From Phytomonas francai (Eukaryota; Euglenozoa; Kinetoplastea; Trypanosomatida; Trypanosomatidae): 45,095 nucleotides of DNA. The position numbers and the translations under genes were made by a program. The notes below the pieces were generated by a model. It had not been told where the DNA came from, did no database searches, and saw nothing but the letters and a program-made list of their open reading frames with translations. Shown here piece by piece: positions 35,805-44,331 of this stretch (position 1 is its first letter; each line of letters starts with the position of its first letter). The DNA is taken from the NCBI GenBank assembly GCA_001766655.1, contig MJCC01000012.1:102420-147514 (forward strand), in the 5' to 3' direction.

Positions 35805-38453
35805 TTATAGTGCCTCGGGGGCTGCACCGCCCCTCACCGCGTTGCGCTCGATGTTGTTCGCGGTCCTCAAAACCCGCTGCACAAATGACATCGCCTCCGA
35901 CAGCGGCGCCAAGTTCTCCTCCGCGTTGCGGCTTGGCCGAAACTTCCAATGCACCGTCGACCCACGCGAGCGGAAGAAGGTGAGCTTCGAGGACGGGCAA
36001 AGCACCTCCTCCATATAGTCTGGAAGCTTGCCCGCACCGCCACGCCCGCGGCGCCGCACAGCCCCCGGCGCCACCTGCCTTTGCGCGTGCCTAGCGCCCA
36101 TTGCGGGAGTGCTGCCCCCGCGCATGAAGTTGTTGTTGCTGGGCTTCTGCATCGCCGCAACGCGCTCCGGACCGTACTGCGCGATCTGCTCCTTAAGCTG
36201 CCGCGCCGCCGCGAAATTCTCGATGAAGAGCGCCGTCGTGTTGTCGACGAGCAGCTCCGTGCGATCGGGCTTCACGCGCGAGGTGTGCTCCACCACAATG
36301 CTCTCTACGTTGTAGTCCTCCGCGGCGTAGTCCACCTCGCATACGTGGGAGAGATCCATGCGCTCGTAGCCCACGCTCGAGCCGTAGTTGATGAGGTTGT
36401 GCTCCGCGAGGGAGAGCTTATCCAAAATCGCGTTCGCGAGCTCCGCAACGGGGTGATTGCTGTACTGCTTCCAGCGCCGGAACGCCCTAAATTCCACCTC
36501 GAAAGGGTAAGCAACCGTCTTTCGGCGACCCTCGGCGGCCTGCGCAGCCGCTGCCTCGCTCCCCGCAGTGCCCTCCCCGTGTCCCGCACAACTCCGCACA
36601 AATGGCGTACCGTCGTAAGGGTTGCCGTAGCTATCGCAGACGGACTCCGAGTCGCCGCGCCCGCTCACGTCCCTCCCCGCCCCGGCGTCAAACTCGTCCA
36701 GCGAGAACACGGTCCAGTTGAAGAAGACGCCCATGCCCTCCATGTCTAGCAGCCTGAAGGCGTTGCGCTCGCTATCCCACACCGCACGCGCCGTCATCCG
36801 ACTCTGCCGCTCGTTCGAGAAGAAGTGAATCTTGACCAACGTCAGCGAGACCTCGTGGTGCAGCACCCCGCACTCCATGTCCACCGCGCGCGAGACGCAC
36901 GTGGGGCAGTCCTTGATGAAGTACAGCTGCATCGACTCGTCGTTCATGCGCTCGACGAACTGGATGAAGGAGGCGTGCTTCAGCGGGGTCGCGTGCGAGC
37001 CGTGCCGCGCCAGGCAGCAGTACGCCGAGCCGAGATGCACGCTCACGGACACGTGCTGCGGCTGTACGTCATCGAGGCTCAGGAGAAAGCGAAACTCCCG
37101 TAGGAAGTAGTCCTTCAGGGTCGTGAAGTACTTCGACGTCAGCACCGGGCTGTTCGCGAGCCCCGCCTCGTGGCTGAGCGCCGTGTCGTGGTCTTGGTCA
37201 CTGCCCCCGCGCTCCACCATTAGTGGCACCACCTCGTCCTCCCGTGCATCGAAGTAGTGGTCCACATCGCCGTGTTCACTTGTGTCATCGTGGTGGTAAA
37301 CTTCATTGGTATCGTTCGGATTATTGTAGCTCTGAAAGTTCGAGCTTCGCTGGCTGACTTCTACCTTAAAGGAATCGTTTGCACTCTTAGTGTCGCAGGG
37401 GTTTGGGTTGTAGTTGTCATTGGCGCCTATCGAGGGCTGAACATCTTCTCCGACTCCGGGAAATCCTGCCTTAACGTGACGTGCATTTATCTCGGCAAAA
37501 ACAACATCGGAGTGCTCTCCTGTAGAATGTCCCCCCACAGCCTCCGCTGGGGCTGGCGCCTTTGAATCTTCTTCCTGGTCCTTGACAGCAGTCACAGCAT
37601 CGCACCCATTAACTTCCTTTTCAACGTTGGTGTTGAGTGTCTCAGAACCAACATCCTTTACTCCTTCATCCACCTCTGCGCGCTCGCTGCTCGGAAGGTC
37701 CTCAGACCCCCCATTGGCACCCCTGACGCCATCCCCCACAGCTGCATTCGACGCGCTGGTTGAGCCCTCCTCCGAGTTGGGCGCCCCGTCCTTGGGATCG
37801 GTGGCCGCCGCGTCGCCCTCCCCCTCTGGCCGCACCCGCGGCTTCCCAATCGACAGGTTGATCAGGCGAATGAGTTTGTTCTGCAGCTTAAACGGCTTGT
37901 TCCCGCTGTGCCCGAAGAGCTTGAGGATCACCTCCTTCTTCTCGCTCTGGAGGTTCCCGACGATAACGCAGTACCGGCGCCGCTTCTCCCGGCGGAAGAG
38001 GAGCTGGCGTACCGTATCCGCCTCCTGCACCCGCTCCACGCGGCTGACGACGCCGCCGAAGAGGTAGTCCCGCCCGACGTTCGCGGCGGCGGGGGGCTGT
38101 TGGGCGGGCATGTTCATCGGGATGTCCTTTTTCTGGAAAGCGGCAGGGATGGGTGGGTCGGCCTCCTCCTCCCCCGAGGCAACGCCCCTCGTCATTTGCG
38201 AGGAGGGCAGGACGATGCTCGTGGTGACGCCGGTGAGAACAGAGCTCGCGACCTCGCTGGGCTGCTGCTGCTCGAGCTCTTCGGTGTGGAGGCAGCGCGA
38301 GAAAGTACCACGGCCGCGGCGAATCGGCGCCGGCGGGGCCGCACCCGATCGCGTGTTTTGAACAGTGAAGACGGACCCCTTCTTCACACATTCAGGAGCC
38401 GCCTCGACAGGAAGCGTCGTCGGCTCTGGGAAAGCGCCTTCATTAAATTCCAT
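35805..38453 (-). CDS. Large protein of unknown function, 882 residues
   Basis: Start at ATG 38453. I do not recognise a domain. Two regions look folded: residues ~120-205 (RDYLFGGVVSRVERVQEAD, LLFRREKRRRYCVIVGNLQ, EVILKLFGHSGNKPFKLQN) and ~445-740 (FLREFRFLLSLDDVQPQHVS, GSAYCCLARHGSH, YFIKDCPTCVSRAVDMECG, HHEVSLTLVKIHFFSNERQS, EFRAFRRWKQYSNHPVAEL, AILDKLSLAEHNLINYGSS). They are joined by an acidic, Ser/Asn-rich linker (~205-440). A C-terminal stretch rich in Gly and Arg (QVAPGAVRRRGRGGAGK) suggests RNA binding; the end is helical (SEAMSFVQRVLRTANNIE). The CPTC motif could bind a metal but stands alone. Probably a kinetoplastid-specific protein. Confidence 0.7.
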   Translation of the reverse strand: MEFNEGAFPEPTTLPVEAAPECVKKGSVFTVQNTRSGAAPPAPIRRGRGTFSRCLHTEELEQQQPSEVASSVLTGVTTSIVLPSSQMTRGVASGEEEADPPIPAAFQKKDIPMNMPAQQPPAAANVGRDYLFGGVVSRVERVQEADTVRQLLFRREKRRRYCVIVGNLQSEKKEVILKLFGHSGNKPFKLQNKLIRLINLSIGKPRVRPEGEGDAAATDPKDGAPNSEEGSTSASNAAVGDGVRGANGGSEDLPSSERAEVDEGVKDVGSETLNTNVEKEVNGCDAVTAVKDQEEDSKAPAPAEAVGGHSTGEHSDVVFAEINARHVKAGFPGVGEDVQPSIGANDNYNPNPCDTKSANDSFKVEVSQRSSNFQSYNNPNDTNEVYHHDDTSEHGDVDHYFDAREDEVVPLMVERGGSDQDHDTALSHEAGLANSPVLTSKYFTTLKDYFLREFRFLLSLDDVQPQHVSVSVHLGSAYCCLARHGSHATPLKHASFIQFVERMNDESMQLYFIKDCPTCVSRAVDMECGVLHHEVSLTLVKIHFFSNERQSRMTARAVWDSERNAFRLLDMEGMGVFFNWTVFSLDEFDAGAGRDVSGRGDSESVCDSYGNPYDGTPFVRSCAGHGEGTAGSEAAAAQAAEGRRKTVAYPFEVEFRAFRRWKQYSNHPVAELANAILDKLSLAEHNLINYGSSVGYERMDLSHVCEVDYAAEDYNVESIVVEHTSRVKPDRTELLVDNTTALFIENFAAARQLKEQIAQYGPERVAAMQKPSNNNFMRGGSTPAMGARHAQRQVAPGAVRRRGRGGAGKLPDYMEEVLCPSSKLTFFRSRGSTVHWKFRPSRNAEENLAPLSEAMSFVQRVLRTANNIERNAVRGGAAPEAL

Positions 38454-38802
38454 TCAAGAAGTATTGGTGATAATAAATTTTTAAAAAAAATATTCGTATT
38501 TGTGCACTAATACTATTATTATTTTACTATTTCAGCTTAAACAAGAGAGAAAAAAAGGGATAGTGTGTAGCGAATTTGGTATTAGGATTCGCTTTCCTTC
38601 TATGAACATTAGTAAAGAAAAGTGTACTAATAACAAAAAGCCTTGGCTATATCCTGACCAGTATAGGCTTGTGAGATTCAGCCCCAAGCAGAGTTCAGTC
38701 TGATAACTCTGTCACTGGGCACTCACTGGTATGACACTTTGCGAGATCAACAAGAGAGCATATCTTTTAGAAATTTAAGCGCCTTGTGGGGTATTTATCT
38801 TT

Positions 38803-38822
38803 TGAATTTTCATGAAAATTCA
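38803..38822. repeat. Perfect 20-bp palindrome
   Basis: TGAATTTTCA followed by its reverse complement TGAAAATTCA. Centre at 38812/38813. Lies in the transcribed spacer 3' of mtIF3. Confidence 0.8.
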
Positions 38823-38908
38823 CGCAAAGACAAATTTTTCGTAAAGCATCATACTCGCAAAAAAAAAAAAAGCTACCTCTGGAGTTAAATGCATTCATAT
38901 CACCTACT

Positions 38909-38934
38909 TCAAATTGATCTGCAGATCAATTTGA
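38909..38934. repeat. Perfect 26-bp palindrome centred on a PstI site
   Basis: Left half TCAAATTGATCTG, right half its exact complement in reverse; CTGCAG at the centre. It lies 86 bp from the 20-bp palindrome in the same spacer. Confidence 0.85.
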
Positions 38935-39157
38935 GGAAGGGGGAGAGGAGGGCGAACCACACGAACCTTGTGTTTGCTCTTTTTTAGAGGGATTAATTAC
39001 ATTAATAAACTATTGAGACGAAAAAGGTTATTGTGTGAACTAAACACGCTCTAAACTTCTGCTATACACCTGACAGAGGCCACGATAGCCCTCCCTCTCC
39101 CCCACACACGCACTAATACTCTCTCCCCTCCCCGTTACGGAATGAAAATCTAGCAGG

Positions 39158-40396
39158 CTAGTCCACACGACGGCCGTACTTGTCAACACGATACAAAGAC
39201 GCACCGATATTGCGAGGCTTCAGCCGGTTGTCTTTTATGTATGTGCCGGATCGACCAGCCCTGCGGCACGCGTCCTCCATTCGCTTTAGAGCGTGCGCCC
39301 ACTCCTTCTCCGAGGGGTGCTTCAGCGTATTCGGCGGCACCGCGGGCGAAAATGAGAGACTTGACTCACGGTCATTGCCCACAATGCTGGTGACGTGGTG
39401 GTAAATAGAGTTCTTCTCTGCGTACTCCCGGATGGCATTAGACATATCCCGCAGCTTCTGCATCGCAGTCTCGGCGGATTGAAATTCCTTAATCGTGATC
39501 CTCACTGGGTGCCCCTTCCGCATATCCTCACAAATCTTCCGGCTTTTCCAGCCAATGAAGTGGGCATCTACCGCGTCGCGAAAAGTGTGCTCGATTAGCT
39601 TTTTTGCCTTATGGACGTGACCATGCCCATCACCATGTGGTCTGGTACTCTCCATAGCCTGCATATCCGATTCTATCAACTTCATTATCCGTTTACGCTC
39701 AGTTCGGATCCGACAAAAAGCTAGGTCGTCGCGTGTGCTCATCTGAACTAAATTCATTGACCTCTGTCGAGCCTCCTCCAATGCCTCGGAAAGGGGCACC
39801 GGGCTAAGGGAAATCTTTTCCTCCTGGCCAGTCTCCGGTTTCTCTAAATGAGTAATCTGGACGTGTGGCTGGGTGATAAGGACGTCGATGGGGTGCTTCT
39901 GCAGGTAGTGTCTGACCTTTTCCACCGCCGATTTCGGCGGGTCTGCGGGGAGAAGCTCGTAGAGGACGTGGTCAAAACTTTTTCTGGCCGCATCCACCGC
40001 CACATCGCGCTGCATGCTGAACATAGGATCAAACTCATAGTCGATTTCCGTGCCCGCCTCCGACGCAAGAGGACTCGCAGGCCCGCTGCTCGATGGATCC
40101 GGCGTGAACCCCGCACCGCCCCCGGATTTACTGCTCTCCGAGGGTTGTTTGTTTGAGAAAGATGCGGTACACCGATGGGACAGGAAAAAGGGGACCGTCA
40201 TAGAAATTGGCGCACCTGTGAAATTCATGGAAAAGCGACAGAGAGAGCGCACACTAAAACGAAGCGTGAACGACTCGCACGAAAAGGCACCCTCAGAAAG
40301 GCCATCTACCGCAGTGCTAGTTGTTTTGCGTATTGGAAGAATCGAAGTTCGTTTGGGCGATCCCCCAAACGAAGAACAAAAAGTCCTACGAAGCAT
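39158..40396 (-). CDS. mtIF3: Mitochondrial translation initiation factor IF-3
   Basis: 412 residues from ATG 40396. The start is placed at the first ATG after an AG; a longer frame runs upstream through the G/C homopolymer as poly-Pro but opens only with TTG. MLRRTFCSSFGGSPKRTS is a typical mitochondrial presequence. The N domain matches IF3: EALEEARQRSMNLVQMSTRDD, AFCRIRTERKRIMKL (bacterial 'A-x-x-x-x-L-D-L-V-E-I ... V-C-[KR]-I'). The C domain follows: HTFRDAVDAHFIGWKSRKI, GHPVRITIKEFQSAETAMQ, ending SSLSFSPAVPPN. A long linker separates them, and there are extensions at both ends compared with ~180-residue bacterial IF3. It should keep the mitoribosome small subunit ready for initiation. 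Terminal extensions are usual for trypanosomatid mitochondrial factors. Confidence 0.83.
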   Translation of the reverse strand: MLRRTFCSSFGGSPKRTSILPIRKTTSTAVDGLSEGAFSCESFTLRFSVRSLCRFSMNFTGAPISMTVPFFLSHRCTASFSNKQPSESSKSGGGAGFTPDPSSSGPASPLASEAGTEIDYEFDPMFSMQRDVAVDAARKSFDHVLYELLPADPPKSAVEKVRHYLQKHPIDVLITQPHVQITHLEKPETGQEEKISLSPVPLSEALEEARQRSMNLVQMSTRDDLAFCRIRTERKRIMKLIESDMQAMESTRPHGDGHGHVHKAKKLIEHTFRDAVDAHFIGWKSRKICEDMRKGHPVRITIKEFQSAETAMQKLRDMSNAIREYAEKNSIYHHVTSIVGNDRESSLSFSPAVPPNTLKHPSEKEWAHALKRMEDACRRAGRSGTYIKDNRLKPRNIGASLYRVDKYGRRVD

Positions 40397-40402
40397 ACAA
40401 TT

Positions 40403-40445
40403 CTGTAAAAATATAATAATAAGTTGTGGGGGGGGGGGGGGGGGG
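40403..40445 (-). promoter_or_regulatory. Candidate trans-splice acceptor of mtIF3 with an 18-nt C-run
   Basis: Minus strand: C-run (40445-40428), ACAACTTATTATTATATT, TTTACAG with AG at 40404-40403, 6 nt before ATG 40396. The very short leader is unusual, though such leaders exist in trypanosomatids. Confidence 0.5.
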
Positions 40446-40689
40446 AGAAAAAGGGGCAAATAAAAAGATGCACGCCACCCATATGAAACATTAATGCCAC
40501 CCTACTCCACACTTCCCCGTTCATTCCCATTATCACAAGCTGGGCTGCATAGTTTTTCCCCTAGAAAGGAGGATCCCGTATAACACGAGAAGGGAACAAA
40601 CAAAAATGTTCACTAAACAAACAAACACAGACACACGCACACACAAAGAAAAAAAATGCACGCACAGAGGAATAAAACAAGGCTAGGCC

Positions 40690-43600
40690 CTACGGGGTAT
40701 TCTTCAAAGTGAAAGTCATACTGACCCCGTAGTGGTCCGAAGGAAACAAGTACGCTGGCGCCGCATCATCGCCATTCTCCTCATTCACGCTCTTGGTGCC
40801 TACTAAGTGTGCCTCCATCGGCATCAGCCGTCGGCTCCTCAAAAAGATCTTGTCCGATCGCCCGAAGAACATCTCCTCGACCTTGAGCTTGCAGAACGTG
40901 TTGGTCTCATCCATCGTCTTCCCCGGCTCACACGGGTGGAGGATTGGCCAACACTCCAGGTACTGCGTCTCCCGCGGCATGAGGAACTCGTTTCCCGGGT
41001 AGTCATTGAAGTCCCCCATCGCGATGCAATCCTCGTTGGCCGGAACGTTTTTGACAAGACGCTGGCGGAGCACCACGTCCTGCGTCGTTCGCGCGTTCTC
41101 GTGCGCCTTCGTGAAGGGCGCCAGGAGGTGGACGGCGGAGATGTGAAGAGGGGCGCCGCCCACGCGCAGGGTCACGACGGGCATGAGGGAAAGATGGCCG
41201 GACCACGCGGGCACGTTCACGTGCGTGAGCTCCAGCACCGGCAGCCGCCTCCGGTGGATCAGCATCGCGACCCCCCACGGGTGAATCACCGGGCTCGACG
41301 CCGTGCAGGAGAGAAAATAACGCGCGCGGCACCACGGCTGCGCCATGAGAAAGCTCAGAAAGGCCGGCTCCACCTCTTGCATCCCCACCACATCCGCATC
41401 CTCGGCCGCGATACACTTAGCGAGCACGGGATAGCGCTGGGGGGAGCACCAATCGATCCCAGGCATGCCGAGGGGGGTGGGCTGGCCACTGTATCGGTCA
41501 AACATCACATTCCACGTCAGCACCTTGATGGCCCCGCCCGAAAAACGAGGCGCCGGTAGGTCGTCCGAGGCGTCGGGGACCTGCGCCCGCGCCGATTCCT
41601 CCTTCGCCGACTCAAGCCCCGTGGGGGGGGGGGCGACCACTTCGGCCGCGTCCTGAGCCCTCTCGTCGCCGCCGCAGGGATAGCGGAGGATGGGCTGCCA
41701 GAGCTGTGTCTTGACGTCAAACCAGGCAGACCCCCCTTCCGACGCGCGCAGCTCCATCGCCGTACCCGAAACCTCATTCCGCACGCGCCGAATACCTTGT
41801 TCACGCGCCAGCGCGCCGATATCAACGTACTCCATCCGCCATAGCCTCGACCGCTCGCTCTGCAGCCAGCAATAGGACGGGGAAAGGCAGAGGCATTTAT
41901 GCGGGTGCTCCGCATCGGCATAGGAGAGCGCCTCCTGCACAAGTCGGTGGGCCGCGTAAATGTCGGTGGTCTGCAGGATGCGTTTCACCAACTCCGCCTT
42001 CGGTATCGCGCCGACGTAGAGATGCAGGCCACTCTCGATGCTGGGAAGCTGTACCTGGCAAAGAATCGTGTACTCCGCCGCGGTAAGAGGCTGCAACGGC
42101 GACCAAAAGAGATTCACCGGATCGGCTTCAGAAGGTAGGGAAGGGGTGGAAGGAGGAGCGCTCTCCAGCGCCTCATCGACCTCGCTAGGCTCAAGATCCA
42201 CACACCCAACAGACAGAGACTGAGGCGTTGACGCCGTGCCTTCTTTACGGTTCTCCTCCTCGCAAAGCGACGTTTCCTTTGTGTTATCCTGGACAGGAGA
42301 AGTCAATTCGGGCTCTTGTTTTAAAGAAGCCCCATCTGAAGTCGGTGAGTTTCGCCCCCTCCCTGGGTAGGAAGGGCCCTTTGCCTTCAGCTTCTTCACG
42401 CCCTGCGCGGTCAAGGCTTTCACGTGCGATGCCAGGCGATGGAGGGGCACGCCCCGTTCCTGCGCGTTGCCGAGCCTGTCGTTGGGCAGTGGGACGTAGA
42501 AGGGGTTGGGGGTGTATCCCAAGCAAAGCATGGCGTGGCTCTGAAGGGCGTGCTCGAGGTACCCCCCAGCGGCCGCGTCGTCACCCACCTCGGTCAGAGA
42601 GGAGAGTGCGTGGGGGTCTGTAGAAGTCGCGGCTTTCCCACTCGGTCTCACGGAGATATCACTTGTAGACCCCTCCAGTCTCCTATCATGCAAGACTGGT
42701 CCTATAACCTCAAGCAGATTTTCCAAATCCAACTCCACCGTGTGTCCAGGGGCATCGGTGAACAAAAAAAAAGGAACTTTTTCAGCTTTAAGGCTGCCAG
42801 AACTACCCTGCGCAGCGCCCGCAGAGGATTCCTCTTTGGTGGAAGATTCAAAAGACCTTCTGTAGTAGCGATCCCACAAAATAGTGAAGCGGGCGTTCGC
42901 GGACGATGGCAGCTCTGTCGCCGCGCATCCAGTGGAAATCAAGTACAGAAACAGCGCATCGGTGCGAGCCCGCGCGACGAGCGTGCTGTCTCCCTTTGCC
43001 GCGAACCCATCCAGCTCCAGCCATTCTAACAGCGAGGGCATCGTGAACTGCTTCAGATCCGCCATGCCCTGCACAACACTGCGGACGTCGTAGTACGGAG
43101 TCAGGGCGAGGGCGTTGAGGAAGAGCTCGGAAGAACCAATGAGGCAGAGGGACTCCTGGTTCGCATGGAACCCCTCGCGGCAGGCCAGGTCAAGGGCCCA
43201 GGCGGAGAATTTCTCCTCCACACAGCCCCCTGCGCCGGTACCGGAAATGACCACCTCGCTCGGCAGCAGACGCTGCTGGTCCTCCGGCATCATGCGCACA
43301 AGACGCTCCTCCACGGTCTGCATTAGGGCGGTCCCGGGAAGTCGCACAAGGCGGCTCTCCAGACGGCGGGTAAGAGAGCTTCTCCGGGTAGCGCAGGCCT
43401 TCGCAAGAGATTCGGCACCGTCCATGGCGACCAACAAAGATTTTCGGCAGCTTATCTTCCGCAGCAGCTGCTGGAGGCTATTAAAAACCTGCCGACCAAC
43501 CTCTCGCTGCCGCCTCTGCTCGTTAGCGGTATTCTTGGCAAGACGGACGGCGTTTCCGACGAGTCCGCTAACATCGATGGCAACATAATCAAAGCAAACT

Positions 43601-43692
43601 GTCTTTTTGGTGATAAGCAACTGAGAGCAGCTCGTGATAGAGCGGCTTCGGAAGCTATTTGCCAAACGTGAGTAGCTACGTGAAAAAATCAT
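40690..43692 (-). CDS. Fusion of an XRN-like 5'-3' exonuclease domain and an endonuclease/exonuclease/phosphatase domain
   Basis: 1,000 residues from ATG 43692. The N-terminus (MIFSRSYSRLANSFRSRS) looks like a mitochondrial presequence. Residues ~33-310 resemble the XRN N-terminal domain: CFDYVAIDVSGLVGNAV, SLLVAMDGAESLAKACATRR, LPSEVVISGTGAGGCVEEKF, CLIGSSELFLNALALTP, DALFLYLIS. At the XRN acidic positions only one of the E-x-E glutamates is kept, the D-x-D pair reads S-x-E, and the later G-N-D is lost, so this half is probably inactive. From ~722 an EEP domain has its catalytic set: LTWNVMFD, DVVGMQEVEP, ISAVHLLAP, AMGDFNDYPG, PSDHYGVSM. This half should hydrolyse phosphodiesters (nuclease, deadenylase or phosphodiesterase). 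The middle (~430-545) is disordered, then another folded part (YTILCQVQLPSIESGLHLYV). RNA decay or processing in the mitochondrion is my inference. Confidence 0.82.
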   Translation of the reverse strand: MIFSRSYSRLANSFRSRSITSCSQLLITKKTVCFDYVAIDVSGLVGNAVRLAKNTANEQRRQREVGRQVFNSLQQLLRKISCRKSLLVAMDGAESLAKACATRRSSLTRRLESRLVRLPGTALMQTVEERLVRMMPEDQQRLLPSEVVISGTGAGGCVEEKFSAWALDLACREGFHANQESLCLIGSSELFLNALALTPYYDVRSVVQGMADLKQFTMPSLLEWLELDGFAAKGDSTLVARARTDALFLYLISTGCAATELPSSANARFTILWDRYYRRSFESSTKEESSAGAAQGSSGSLKAEKVPFFLFTDAPGHTVELDLENLLEVIGPVLHDRRLEGSTSDISVRPSGKAATSTDPHALSSLTEVGDDAAAGGYLEHALQSHAMLCLGYTPNPFYVPLPNDRLGNAQERGVPLHRLASHVKALTAQGVKKLKAKGPSYPGRGRNSPTSDGASLKQEPELTSPVQDNTKETSLCEEENRKEGTASTPQSLSVGCVDLEPSEVDEALESAPPSTPSLPSEADPVNLFWSPLQPLTAAEYTILCQVQLPSIESGLHLYVGAIPKAELVKRILQTTDIYAAHRLVQEALSYADAEHPHKCLCLSPSYCWLQSERSRLWRMEYVDIGALAREQGIRRVRNEVSGTAMELRASEGGSAWFDVKTQLWQPILRYPCGGDERAQDAAEVVAPPPTGLESAKEESARAQVPDASDDLPAPRFSGGAIKVLTWNVMFDRYSGQPTPLGMPGIDWCSPQRYPVLAKCIAAEDADVVGMQEVEPAFLSFLMAQPWCRARYFLSCTASSPVIHPWGVAMLIHRRRLPVLELTHVNVPAWSGHLSLMPVVTLRVGGAPLHISAVHLLAPFTKAHENARTTQDVVLRQRLVKNVPANEDCIAMGDFNDYPGNEFLMPRETQYLECWPILHPCEPGKTMDETNTFCKLKVEEMFFGRSDKIFLRSRRLMPMEAHLVGTKSVNEENGDDAAPAYLFPSDHYGVSMTFTLKNTP

Positions 43693-44331
43693 CAAGGTAG
43701 GTCACACACTGTGGCCAAACGGGCGCCTTTTGAATCTCCCTCAACTCCCTTTTGTGAATACGTGGAGTTTCCTATGTCAAGCTTAGTTACGACCTTCCTT
43801 TTTATGATTAGAGAATGCCCGCCTTAGTTCTGTGATGCTCTGTCTTAAAACAATGATCTCTCATTAGAGCTGTCTGGAATCTCACCTCTTCTTCTTCTTC
43901 ACACCGTCAGCTTGAAGAAAGACAAAAGAACAGGTATAATCGATGACAGAAAAGGTGTCCACGGGACCTTCGTTCCTACGGAAAGTGGAAAAGAAAGGTG
44001 GAAAAAAGGAGCATTTAGAGACATCAGAAAGCGTGTGAAATTTTTAAAAGAAACAGTTAAAAACAATACTAAGGAAACAGCTCTGTTTCGCGTCATTCCA
44101 ACGAATAAAGATTCAATCGTCAGCCCCACCCACTCAGAAAAGGGTGTGCATGTAGGAAAAAAAATTATAGCTATCCGTGCTTGACTATTATATTCCCTCA
44201 CACCACGTAAAATTGGTGTGCCAAAACAAGCAAAAAAAGGTGTAAAGTGCAGGACTCTTTCTAACCACCGGAATGCTGTCTCGGATTGACGGTAGCCTCC
44301 ACCCCACCCCACCCCACCCCCCCTATCTTCA
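43693..44331. other. Intergenic spacer
   Basis: Short open frames exist on both strands (for example 43912-44184 plus and 43899-44471 minus), but the first is a lone plus-strand frame with no recognisable motif and the second overlaps the end of the next gene in another frame. A repeat of CCCCA lies at 44299-44321. Confidence 0.5.

Larger units (their letters stand above)
38454..39157. other. Intergenic spacer carrying two perfect palindromes
   Basis: AT-rich spacer between mtIF3 and the 882-residue gene. It holds palindromes of 20 bp (38803-38822) and 26 bp (38909-38934), an A-run near 38859, and pyrimidine-rich sequence before 39140. No gene. Confidence 0.55.
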
